From positions 246,110 through 310,109 of the forward strand of contig JAKLKU010000007.1 of NCBI GenBank assembly GCA_023150475.1: DNA of 64,000 nt. The letters are read 5' to 3'. Source of the stretch: Planctomycetota bacterium (lineage in GTDB: Bacteria; Planctomycetota; UBA1135; GCA-002686595). The position numbers were made by a program, and so were the translations under genes. Under the pieces are notes generated by a model. That model saw nothing but the letters and a program-made list of their open reading frames with translations, searched no databases and was not told the origin of the DNA. Of this stretch, positions 26,323 through 34,088 are shown piece by piece (the stretch's first letter is position 1; every line of letters begins with the position of its first letter).

Positions 26323-26901
26323 TCAGCGAGCCGCTCGCTCCCGCACGGTGTGCGCGAGCTCGGCCGCGAGCGGGTGGCCGAGCCGCGCGGCGCGCTCGAA
26401 ATCGTCCGCCGCGAGACGTTCGACTTCCACCCGCGGCGTGGCGCCGAACCGCGCGGGGTCGTGGTCCCACGCGTCGAGCCGCAGCAACCCCGCGAACAGC
26501 GCGAGCTCGGCGGGCTGCCGCGCACTCGCCTCGCCGCGTGCGAGCACGGCGAGCGCGGCGTCGAACCATGCTCCGCGGCGCGCAGCGTCGGGCTCGCGCT
26601 CGGGAGCCGCGCGGTCGAACGCCAGGTGCGCCGCATAGGTGTTCCACCCCATCGTGGCGCCAGGATCGATCCAGAGCGCGGTCTCGGCCCGGGCGTACGC
26701 GAGCTCGACGTCGCCGGCGCGCAAGGCGAGGTCGAAACGCACCCACTCGAGCTCGGCCGCGAAGGTCGCGACCGGACCGAGCAACGCGACGAGCAGCGAA
26801 CCTTCCGGCTTGCGCGTCTGCATCACGCTCGCGACGTACAGCGCGAGCGCGAGCCCGAGTCCCGCGAACCACACGACGCGTGAACGAAGATGGCGGGTCA
26901 T
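26323..26901 (-). CDS. Membrane-anchored hypothetical protein of ABC-2 operon
   Basis: 192 residues from the ATG overlapping the permease stop (ATGA). A single N-terminal TM ('FAGLGLALALYVASVM') is followed by an Ala-rich helical region with TPR/SEL1-like spacing ('DVELAYARAETALWIDPGATMGWNTYAAHLAF', 'AARLGHPLAAELA'). No enzymatic motif. As the third gene of the ABC-2 operon it may be an accessory subunit; otherwise unknown. Confidence 0.65.
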   Translation of the reverse strand: MTRHLRSRVVWFAGLGLALALYVASVMQTRKPEGSLLVALLGPVATFAAELEWVRFDLALRAGDVELAYARAETALWIDPGATMGWNTYAAHLAFDRAAPEREPDAARRGAWFDAALAVLARGEASARQPAELALFAGLLRLDAWDHDPARFGATPRVEVERLAADDFERAARLGHPLAAELAHTVRERAAR

Positions 26902-27986
26902 GGCTGGCGGGTCCACGGCCGCCGCGCGCCGAGCTCGAGGCCGAACACGACGAGCAGACCCGCACCGACGACGTTCGCGAGCACCGGCGCCGTCGGCACC
27001 AGGCCCGCGCCGACGTGAGCGAGCGCGCCGAACAGGTCGGACGCGGGAACCAGCGGCTCGACGCGCAGCGCGAACCAAGCCGCGAGCCACACGCCGAACG
27101 CCAGGCCGAAGGCGCTCGCCGAAGACACCCAGGCGCCGAAGCCCAGCGCGAGCGCGTCGGCGGCGCACAGCGCGAGCCACGCGCGCGACGCGATCCAGAG
27201 CGACGCGGCGCGATCGCTCTCGACCGGCTGGGTGAGCAGCAGTCCGCCGGGATCGGCGACGACGATCGCTCCCGGCGCGAGGCGTTCGAGCACGAACGCC
27301 ACCGGTTGCGCGTTCGCGCCGGACTCGCCGTCCGTCGCGGCGCGGGCTTCGACGTCCGCCGGCGGCAGTTCGAGTCCGAGCGTCGTGCGCAGGCCGATCG
27401 TCGCCGCGGTCGCCGTCGCGAGCTCGCCGCGTTTCGCGATCCAGCGCACTTCCGCCGCGCGTCCGCCGCCGGCGAGCGCGAGTTCGAGCCGCGCGCGTCC
27501 GCTCACGGGCGCGTCGTCGAGCGTCCACTCGACCCGCGCATGCGTCTCCACCAACGCGACCGGTGGCAGCTCGACCATGCGCAGCACACGTTCGGTCGGA
27601 CGCGCGTCGCCGACCGCGAACTCGATCGCGAGGCACCCGCACGCCGCGAGCACGAAGAGCGCGAGCGCGTCGCCGAGCCACGTCGCGGCGAGCCACCGCC
27701 GTCGCGCGAGCGGCAGCGCCGCGATCCAGTCGAACTCGTGCTCGCGCCACGCTGCGTGCGCGCGCGCCGCGCGCACCAACGCGATCGACCCGACGCAGCC
27801 GAGCCACGCGAGCCACAGCGCGCGGCGTTCGAGTCCACGCAGCACCGGTGCGTCGCCGCTCGGCAAGCCGGTCGCGCCGCTCCAGTCGAGGCCGCAGCCG
27901 AGCAACACGACGAACCCGAGCGCGATCCACACGCCGGACCCGAGCGCCCGCCTCGTCGCGAAACCGACCAGCCGCGCGAAGTTCAT
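26898..27986 (-). CDS. ABC-2 type transporter permease-like membrane protein
   Basis: 362 residues, with start ATG overlapping the stop of the ATPase gene (ATGA). Hydrophobic helices occur near residues 15-32, 50-70, 100-120 and a C-terminal cluster (about 255-350). Between them is a roughly 120-residue soluble beta-rich insert ('RVEWTLDDAPVSGRARLELALAGGG'), unusual in ABC-2 permeases. The context, directly after an ATPase of the ABC-2 type, supports a permease role. Substrate unknown. The longer track ORF starting at 28934 is a read-through frame over the ATPase gene and is not real. Confidence 0.7.
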   Translation of the reverse strand: MNFARLVGFATRRALGSGVWIALGFVVLLGCGLDWSGATGLPSGDAPVLRGLERRALWLAWLGCVGSIALVRAARAHAAWREHEFDWIAALPLARRRWLAATWLGDALALFVLAACGCLAIEFAVGDARPTERVLRMVELPPVALVETHARVEWTLDDAPVSGRARLELALAGGGRAAEVRWIAKRGELATATAATIGLRTTLGLELPPADVEARAATDGESGANAQPVAFVLERLAPGAIVVADPGGLLLTQPVESDRAASLWIASRAWLALCAADALALGFGAWVSSASAFGLAFGVWLAAWFALRVEPLVPASDLFGALAHVGAGLVPTAPVLANVVGAGLLVVFGLELGARRPWTRQP

Positions 27987-28897
27987 CGCCGGTCCGTCGG
28001 CGGCGCGCCGCGGAAGTTCCGGTAGAGCTCGACCAAGTTGCGCGGCGACGCGAAGCGCCCGAGCACGCGGCCGCCGCGGGCGCGCACGTCCGCTTCGAGC
28101 GCGGCGAGCGCCGCCGCGTCGAGGCCCGCGACTTCGAAGTCGACCGCGCCGCCGTCGGGCGCGAGGTCGCGCGGCGTGCCGGACAACGCGACGCGGCCGT
28201 CGACGAGCACGAGCAGTCGATCGCAGTGCGCTTGGATGTCGGTCAAGAGGTGCGACGCGACGACGAGCGACGCTCCGCGCGCCTTCGCTTCGTCGAGCAG
28301 GTCGGCGAGCACCGCGAAGCCCGGTGCGTCGAGTCCGGCGGTCGGCTCGTCGAGCAACACGAGCGCAGGCTCGTGGACCAGCGCCGCGGCGAGCCCGAAT
28401 CGCCGCGCCATGCCGCGCGAGAACTTGCCGAGCGGGACCGTGGCGGCCGAAGCGAGGCCGACGCGCTCGAGCATGCGCTCGACCCGCGCGTCGAGCTCCG
28501 CGCGCGGCACGCCGTAGAGCGCGGCCGTGAACCGGAGCGCCGCTCTGGCGCGCATGTCGCGCGGATGCGGCAGCTCTTCCGCGAGCCAGCCGATGCGCCG
28601 GCGCGTCGCGGCCTCCGCCGGAGTCGCGCCGAGCACCAGGACACGGCCGCTCTGCGGCGACTCGACGCCCGCGAGCAACCGCAACAGCGTGCTCTTGCCC
28701 GAACCGTTCGGCCCGACGAGCCCGAGGCTCGCGCCGCGCGGCAAGTCGCAGTCGATGCCGTGCAGCACTTCCTTGCGGCTGAGCCCGAGGCGGAACGGAT
28801 ACGACTGCCGCACGGCGTGGAGGTGGAGCGCGAGCTCGCGTTCCGCCGAGTGCAGGTGCGCGTGCGGCGACGCTTGTCCGTGAGTCGAGCCGTGCAT
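27983..28897 (-). CDS. ABC-2 type transporter ATP-binding protein
   Basis: 304 residues. Walker A 'GPNGSGKSTLL', signature 'FSRGMARRFGLAAAL' (degenerate S-R-G-M, as usual in ABC-2 exporters of the CcmA type), Walker B 'LVLLDEPTAGLDAPG', H-loop 'VVASHLL'. A His-rich N-terminal about 30 residues ('MHGSTHGQASPHAHLHS') precedes the domain and may bind metal or be disordered. The C-terminal about 80 residues form a regulatory tail. Powers the permease encoded next, with an ATGA overlap. Divergent from the glutaredoxin-like gene across 75 bp. Confidence 0.92.
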   Translation of the reverse strand: MHGSTHGQASPHAHLHSAERELALHLHAVRQSYPFRLGLSRKEVLHGIDCDLPRGASLGLVGPNGSGKSTLLRLLAGVESPQSGRVLVLGATPAEAATRRRIGWLAEELPHPRDMRARAALRFTAALYGVPRAELDARVERMLERVGLASAATVPLGKFSRGMARRFGLAAALVHEPALVLLDEPTAGLDAPGFAVLADLLDEAKARGASLVVASHLLTDIQAHCDRLLVLVDGRVALSGTPRDLAPDGGAVDFEVAGLDAAALAALEADVRARGGRVLGRFASPRNLVELYRNFRGAPPTDRR

Positions 28898-28957
28898 GGC
28901 GGACAGTGTGCGCCAGGTTCGCGCGTCCGATCAATTCCGAGCTCCGGTTCGCGAAGC

Positions 28958-28963
28958 TACGAT
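28958..28963 (+). promoter_or_regulatory. TACGAT -10-like box for the glutaredoxin-like/FHA operon
   Basis: TACGAT ends 9 nt before the ATG at 28973, no Shine-Dalgarno in the gap; matches the TANNNT pattern seen at several other starts in the window. Confidence 0.4.
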
Positions 28964-28972
28964 GCCCGCGTC

Positions 28973-29404
28973 ATGCTCGGCTTCTTCTTCAAGCGGCGTC
29001 TGCTCGAGCCGGTGCCGCTCGTGCTCTACGCGCGACGCGGGTCGCCGGCGGCGCTCGACATGCGGGAAGAGATCGAGCGTGCGCGGCTCGGCTGGCCCTA
29101 CAGCCTGACCGAGATCGACGTGACGCGCGATCCGGAGCTCTTCGCGCGATTCGGCGCGAAGTTGCCGGTGCTCTGGATCGGCGGCAAGAAGGCCTTCGAG
29201 GGCCGGATGAGCGCGGGCGACTTCGTGCGCGCGTTCGAGGAGCTCGCGCCGCGGTGGTGGCGCGCGCGTTCGCTCGAACGGGACATGGCGCGCAGCCGCG
29301 GGGCTCGAGGCGCCGGCGCACAGGGCCTCGGCACACAGGAACTGGGCGCACAGGAACTGGGCGCACACGACCCCGGCGCACAAGACGTGGGAGATCGAGG
29401 ATGA
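28973..29404 (+). CDS. Glutaredoxin-like fold protein without active-site cysteines
   Basis: 143 residues; start ATG chosen at the beginning of the recognisable domain. 'PVPLVLYARRGSPAALDMREEIERARLGWPYSLTEIDVTRDPELFARFGAKLPVLWIGGKKAFEG' has the glutaredoxin-like (DUF836-type) beta-alpha-beta order, including a cis-Pro 'KLPVLWI', but the usual CxxC/CxxS position reads R-G-S-P and the domain holds no Cys. It is therefore unlikely to be a thiol oxidoreductase. The last about 30 residues are five GAQEL-like pentapeptides from a 15-bp repeat. It overlaps the FHA gene by 4 bp (ATGA). Confidence 0.7.
   Translation: MLGFFFKRRLLEPVPLVLYARRGSPAALDMREEIERARLGWPYSLTEIDVTRDPELFARFGAKLPVLWIGGKKAFEGRMSAGDFVRAFEELAPRWWRARSLERDMARSRGARGAGAQGLGTQELGAQELGAHDPGAQDVGDRG
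29315..29389 (+). repeat. 15-bp in-frame tandem repeat (5 copies)
   Basis: Five copies of GGCGCACAGGAACTG-like units encode GAQGL, GTQEL, GAQEL, GAHDP and GAQDV at the C-terminus of the glutaredoxin-like protein. Copies 2 and 3 are nearly identical; the outer ones are diverged. Confidence 0.9.
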
Positions 29405-30276
29405 ACGCCCGGCTATTCGTGCTCTCCGGCGCCGATCTCGGCCGGTCGTTCGCGCTCGCCGACGGCGCCGTGCTGGGCCGCAGCCCCGAATGCGCGGTGC
29501 CGCTGCGCGATGCGTCGATCAGCCGGATGCACGCGAAGGTCGTCGCTCGCGGCGAGAGCCTGTGGCTCGTCGACCAAGGTTCGCGCAACGGGCTCTGGTC
29601 GAAGACCGAGCGCGTGAAGGAGCTCGAACTCGCCGACCTTTCCGAGTTCAAGGTCGGCGACGTGCTCGTGCGCGTACGGCTCGAACTCGCGGCTGCCGTG
29701 CACGAAGCCGACGTCGACTTCGACGTCGCGCCGCGCGTGCGTCCGACTTCGACGGCCCCGAAGCCCGTGCCGCCGGCTGCCGCGCGCGCCGAACTCGAGC
29801 TCGAAGAGATCGTCCTCGAGGAAGCGCCGGAGCCGGCGCGACCCGCCGTGTCGCCGGCGCCCGCCGCGTCGCGGCCCGCCGAACCGACTGGGGCGACCGG
29901 CGCGCGCCCGCCGACCGCGCCGCGACTCGAACCCGAGTCGAGACCGGATCCGGCGAGCACGTCGTTCCGTGCGCTCGGCGCGACCAAGGTCGCACCCGCG
30001 CTCGAGAACCGCGGGCAACGCGTGCTCCAGTACCACAAGGTCGACGCGCGAGGCAGCGCGCTCTCCGCCGACCTCGAGCAGCGGCCCGTCTGGGTCAAGC
30101 TCCTGTTGGTCGTGCTCGCGATGGCGCTGTGCGCGGCGATCAGTTGGCTCGCGTTCCGCGGCACGACCTTCCTGCGCGAGCGCGCGTCGCCCGATGGCGA
30201 TGCGCCCGCTGGCACTGCGCCCGCTGGCGCCGGCGAGTCGTCCGGCACCACTCCGGCGGCGGGCTCGGGGCGCTGA
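29401..30276 (+). CDS. FHA-domain membrane protein
   Basis: 291 residues. N-terminal FHA domain (about 1-95) with 'VLGRSPECAVPLRDASISRMHAKVVARG', 'LVDQGSRNGLW'; the Gly-Arg-Ser, Ser-Arg-x-His and Asn residues that bind phosphothreonine are present. A Pro/Ala/Glu-rich linker (about 105-200) leads to one C-terminal TM helix ('LLLVVLAMALCAAISWLAF') and a short extracytoplasmic tail with a GTAPAG duplication. The FHA domain is thus cytoplasmic and tail-anchored. It may read Thr phosphorylation by kinases such as the one at 42.9 kb (inference). Coupled to the glutaredoxin-like gene. Confidence 0.88.
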   Translation: MNARLFVLSGADLGRSFALADGAVLGRSPECAVPLRDASISRMHAKVVARGESLWLVDQGSRNGLWSKTERVKELELADLSEFKVGDVLVRVRLELAAAVHEADVDFDVAPRVRPTSTAPKPVPPAAARAELELEEIVLEEAPEPARPAVSPAPAASRPAEPTGATGARPPTAPRLEPESRPDPASTSFRALGATKVAPALENRGQRVLQYHKVDARGSALSADLEQRPVWVKLLLVVLAMALCAAISWLAFRGTTFLRERASPDGDAPAGTAPAGAGESSGTTPAAGSGR

Positions 30277-30490
30277 GCACGCGAGTCGCGGGCTCCACGC
30301 GCTCCCTGTGTTCGTCGCAGGCGAACGCAACGGGCGAATCCCGCGCACCAGGGAAGGCTCCGCCTCGTCGAGGCCGCGGCGACTCGCATCCACCGCCACT
30401 CGACCCCTGCCCGACGGCGCGACACACGTTAGGCTCGAAGCGGCTTCCGTGCGCCTGGTCGAGGCGTGCACGAGCCGACAGGAGCTTCCG

Positions 30491-31855
30491 ATGCGTTTCG
30501 ATTCGCTGACGCCGTTCGTCTCGCTTCTCGCGTGTGCCGTGCTCGTCCAGAGCGCGAGCGCGCAACAAGTGCAGTGGGCCGGCAATGGGCACTACTACGA
30601 GTACGTGCCCGGCACCTGGGATTGGCCCGCGGCCAAGGCACACGCCGAGTCGTTGACGTTCCAGAACGTCAAAGGACACCTCGTCACGTTCAGCGGCAAG
30701 CTCGAGAACGATTGGGTGCACGCGACGTTCGTCGCTGCGCTGCCGAACCAGCACGTGTGGATCGGGCTCTATCAGGATTTCTCGTCGCCGAACTTCTCCG
30801 AGCCCGCGGGAGGTTGGACCTGGGTGAACGGCGAGACGTGGCCGGTGTCGCAGTGGCTGGGAGGCGAGCCGAACAACGCGAACCTCGTCGAGCACTACGG
30901 TGAGTACCTCTACAACAAGTTCTGGAACGACATCGATTCTCCGACCGGCCTCAACAACGGACTGATCGTCGAATACGACCTGCCGCTCGCGCCGAAGCAG
31001 AACCCGGCGAACGGTCACTACTACGCGGCGGTTCCGGCGACGATCGACTGGTACGCAGCGAACGATCTCGCGACCGCGATGACGTACAACGGTTGGCCCG
31101 GGCACCTGGTGACGATCGCGGACCAAGCGGAAGAGGATTGGATCTACTCGCAGCTCCCCGTGCCGACGAACAAGTTCTGGTTCGGCCTGACGCAGTTCCC
31201 GGGCCTGCCGAGTTTCGTCGAGCCGAAAGGCGGTTTCGCGTGGCTCACCGGCGAGCCGCTGACGTTCACGCACTGGGCGAGCGGCCAACCCGACGACGGC
31301 TACGGCAACGAGCACTTCGCGACGTTCCAGTTCAACGCGCAAGTCTGGTGGGACGTGCCGTTCGACTGGAGCTCGCTCGGTTTCGTCGTCGAGTTCGAGC
31401 CCGTCAAACAAGCGACGTACTGCGTGGGCAAGCTCAACTCCGCCGGTTGCGTGCCGACGATCGGCGTCTACGGCAGCGCGCGTGCGTCGGCGAGCTCGGA
31501 CTTCGTCGTCGAAGTGACGAACCTGCGCAACCAAGAGTTCTCGATGCTCTTCTACGGCTCCGGCGGTCCGAACTCGAAGCCGTTCAAGGGCGGCACGTTG
31601 TGCTTGAAGGCGCCGGTGCGCCGCACGTTCTATCAATCGACGAACGGCAGTCAGGTCGGCGCGATCGACTGCAGCGGCGTCTATCGTCTCGACGTGAACG
31701 CGTTCGCCGCGGGTGCGCTCGGCGGCAAACCCTCGCCGCTCCTGCGCGTGCCGGGCACGACCGTGTACGCGCAACTCTGGGCCGTCGACGGCGGCTACAT
31801 GCCGCCCGGCAACGTGCAGCTCTCCGACGCGGTGTTCTGGACCGTCTATCCGTGA
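30491..31855 (+). CDS. Secreted double C-type-lectin-like protein with shared C-terminal domain
   Basis: 454 residues. ATG preceded by ACAGGAG. Signal peptide ends near 'VQSASAQQ'. Two C-type lectin-like domains (about 28-170 and 175-312): 'NGHYYEYVPGTWDWPAAKAHAES', 'HVWIGLYQDF', 'GGWTWVNGE', 'WLGGEPNN', and again 'NGHYYAAVPATIDWYAAN', 'FWFGLTQF', 'GFAWLTGE', 'WASGQPDD'. EPN and QPD motifs are those associated with Ca2+/sugar binding in the lectin fold. The final about 140 residues ('TYCVGKLNSAGC...') are homologous to the C-termini of the FG-GAP and matrixin proteins at 49-52 kb. Likely exported and surface-associated. A TAGGCT box sits about 55 nt upstream. Confidence 0.88.
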   Translation: MRFDSLTPFVSLLACAVLVQSASAQQVQWAGNGHYYEYVPGTWDWPAAKAHAESLTFQNVKGHLVTFSGKLENDWVHATFVAALPNQHVWIGLYQDFSSPNFSEPAGGWTWVNGETWPVSQWLGGEPNNANLVEHYGEYLYNKFWNDIDSPTGLNNGLIVEYDLPLAPKQNPANGHYYAAVPATIDWYAANDLATAMTYNGWPGHLVTIADQAEEDWIYSQLPVPTNKFWFGLTQFPGLPSFVEPKGGFAWLTGEPLTFTHWASGQPDDGYGNEHFATFQFNAQVWWDVPFDWSSLGFVVEFEPVKQATYCVGKLNSAGCVPTIGVYGSARASASSDFVVEVTNLRNQEFSMLFYGSGGPNSKPFKGGTLCLKAPVRRTFYQSTNGSQVGAIDCSGVYRLDVNAFAAGALGGKPSPLLRVPGTTVYAQLWAVDGGYMPPGNVQLSDAVFWTVYP

Positions 31856-31875
31856 GTCACGATCCGTGACTCGCG
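31851..31875. terminator. Palindrome spanning both convergent stop codons
   Basis: GAGTCACG-ATC-CGTGACTC (31854-31872) is a perfect 8-bp stem, extendable outward by further pairs. It overlaps the TGA of the lectin gene (31853-31855) and the stop of the convergent glycosyltransferase (31857-31859), which are only 1 bp apart. Plausible bidirectional terminator. Confidence 0.6.
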
Positions 31876-32999
31876 TCCGCGGCGCGCCCGTCTCGCGCCG
31901 CGCACGCTTCGACGAGCCCGCGCCACCAGAGTTCGGCCGCGTGGTCCCACGTGAAGCGCTCGGCGCGTGTGCGCGCCGCGGCGAGTCGCGCCGGGTCGCA
32001 CGCGAGCGCGGCGCGCAACGCGGCGGCGCAGTCCGCGGGATCGTCGGGCGCGAAACTCGGCGTCTCCGTTCCGGCGACTTCGACGAGCGCCGGGATGCGG
32101 GCGATCGCGAGCGGCGCGCTGGCGCGTTGCGCTTCGAGCGCGGGGATGCCGAAGCCTTCGAGTTTCGACGGCAACACGATCGCACCCGCCGTGGCGTAGA
32201 GCCGCGCGAGCTCGCGCTCGTCGAACGCGCCCGTGAAACGCACGCGATGCGCGACGCCGAGCTCGCGCGCGAGTTCGGCGAGCCGGCGATCCTCGTCTCG
32301 TTTCGGCGCGCCGGCGGCGACGAAATCCGGGAGCCGCGGATCGAGCGCGAGCGCCCGCAACACGAGCTCGAGGTTCTTGCGAGGCTCGACGTGGCCGACG
32401 TGCACGAGCGGCGCGCCGGGTCGAGCCTCGCGCGCGAGCGGCACGAAGTGATCGGCGGCGTTCGGCACCACGCACACGCGCTCGGGGCCGAGCTCGAAAC
32501 GCGCGCAGAGCTCCGTGCGCACGCTTTCGCTGACGGTGAACACGCGCCGCGCCTCGCGCACGGCCCTGGCGACGATTCGCGCGCCGACCATGCGTCGAGC
32601 GAACGAAAGCTCGACGTTGCCGGCGCCCGCGTGCCGCAGGTCGTGCAGAGTCAACGTGTAGGGGACCGAGAGCCCGCGCGGCGCGGGCAGATGCGCCGTG
32701 TGCACCAAGCCGAACGGCCGGCCGAGAGTTTGCGCTGCGGCACACGCGCGTCGCAGCGCGGCGCTTTCGAGTGCGGCGCGCACGAGCGCGGGTTTCGCCG
32801 GCACGTCGCAAGGCACGAGTTCGAGGTCGTCGCCGGGCTCGAACGGCAGTCCCGCGCGGCCGACGAGCAGCGCGACGCCGCCGCCTGCGCGCCGCGCGAG
32901 CCGCGCGAGCCGCGGCAGGAGTTCCGCGTTGTGCCGCCTGACGCCGCCCATCGGCTGCGAGAGCACCACACCCGAGATCAGGACGCGCGGCGCACTCAT
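31857..32999 (-). CDS. GT4-type glycosyltransferase
   Basis: 380 residues from the ATG at the 4-bp overlap with the upstream glycosyltransferase; the longer track ORF is rejected. Fold GT-B: 'SQPMGGVRRHNAELL' at the N-terminus, 'VYTVSES'-like 'VFTVSESVRTEL', 'VVPNAADHF', 'LVHVGHVEPRKNLELVLRAL', and the donor-binding E-x7-E region 'LPSKLEGFGIPALEA'. It probably transfers a hexose from a nucleotide sugar to a glycan precursor at the cytoplasmic membrane. Pairs with the next enzyme in a two-gene unit. Confidence 0.88.
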   Translation of the reverse strand: MSAPRVLISGVVLSQPMGGVRRHNAELLPRLARLARRAGGGVALLVGRAGLPFEPGDDLELVPCDVPAKPALVRAALESAALRRACAAAQTLGRPFGLVHTAHLPAPRGLSVPYTLTLHDLRHAGAGNVELSFARRMVGARIVARAVREARRVFTVSESVRTELCARFELGPERVCVVPNAADHFVPLAREARPGAPLVHVGHVEPRKNLELVLRALALDPRLPDFVAAGAPKRDEDRRLAELARELGVAHRVRFTGAFDERELARLYATAGAIVLPSKLEGFGIPALEAQRASAPLAIARIPALVEVAGTETPSFAPDDPADCAAALRAALACDPARLAAARTRAERFTWDHAAELWWRGLVEACAARDGRAADASHGS

Positions 33000-34048
33000 G
33001 CGAGCCCCCGCCACAGCCGCGCGAGGCTCGCAGCGCAGCGCTCCCAGCCGAATTCCGCCGCACGCGCGACTCGCGCGGCGCGCGCCTCGGCCGTCGTGCT
33101 CGCGGAGGCGTTGGCGAACACGCTCGCGAACGCCTGCGCCGTCGCTGCTCCGTCGTCGGCCGCGCACGCGATGCCGCACGCGCCGGCGAGTTCGGCCGCC
33201 GCGCCGCCCGCCGCGACGACCACCGGTGATCCGCACGCGAGCGCCTCGAGCACCGGGAAGCCGAAGCCTTCCGAGCGCGACAGCACGGCGGTGCAGGCCG
33301 CAAGGCGATAGAGCGCCGCGAGCTCGCGATCGTCGACGTTGCCCGCGAGCACGACGTCGACTCCGAGCTCGCGCGCGAGTTCGGCGTCGCGCACGAACGT
33401 CTCGCTGCGCGCGCCGGTGACGACGACGGCGACGCGCGGCGTCGCGCGGCTCGCGCCGAGCTCCGCGAGCGCGCGAAGCGTCGCGTCGAGCCGTTTCTTC
33501 GGCCGCGTCGCGCCGGGCGCGAGCACGAACGGTCGCCCAGCGAGCACGAGACGCCGCGCGAGTTCGTCCTCGACGTCGGACTCGTGCTCCGGCGTGAACG
33601 GCGAGCCGACGCCCCACGGCACGACGTGGACCCTCTGCGCGCCGAGCACGAGCTCGGCCGCGAGGTCACGCGCGACGGTCTCGGTCGCCGTCACCACGGC
33701 GCGCGCGACGAGCCCGCCGAGCTGCACCCACGCGCGGTGGCCGAGATCCGCGTTCTCCGTCTCGCCGTGCCGCCACGGCAGTTCGTGCACCGTCTGCACG
33801 CGCGGGATCCGCGCGGCGAGCGGCAGCGCGCTGACGAACGAGTGCAATCCGACGCAGCCGCGGGCTTCGGCGCGCCGCGCGAGCTCGCCGTGCCGCCACG
33901 CGCGCAGTTCCTCGCCGTCGTGCGGCACCAGGCGGACGACTTCGAGTTCGCCGGAGCGTTCGAGCGCGTCGAGCGCACCGCGTACGGCGCGCACGATGCC
34001 GAACGGATGCGGCCGCGCGAGCGGCGATGCGTCGAAGGCGATGCGCAT
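32996..34048 (-). CDS. GT4-type glycosyltransferase
   Basis: 350 residues starting at 'MRIAFDASPLARPHPFGIVRAVRGAL', the usual GT4 opening. Other features: 'HVVPWGVGSPF', 'FVLAPGATRPKKRLDATLRAL', 'VVLAGNVDDRELAALYRLA', 'LSRSEGFGFPVLEALACGSPVV' (E-x7-E type motif). It opens a two-gene unit, transcribed away from the third glycosyltransferase across a 40-bp gap. A TACGCT box lies 16 nt upstream of the ATG. Confidence 0.9.
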   Translation of the reverse strand: MRIAFDASPLARPHPFGIVRAVRGALDALERSGELEVVRLVPHDGEELRAWRHGELARRAEARGCVGLHSFVSALPLAARIPRVQTVHELPWRHGETENADLGHRAWVQLGGLVARAVVTATETVARDLAAELVLGAQRVHVVPWGVGSPFTPEHESDVEDELARRLVLAGRPFVLAPGATRPKKRLDATLRALAELGASRATPRVAVVVTGARSETFVRDAELARELGVDVVLAGNVDDRELAALYRLAACTAVLSRSEGFGFPVLEALACGSPVVVAAGGAAAELAGACGIACAADDGAATAQAFASVFANASASTTAEARAARVARAAEFGWERCAASLARLWRGLA

Positions 34049-34088
34049 GGGCGTGGCGCGCGGTAGCGTAGCGCCGACTCGTGATCCC

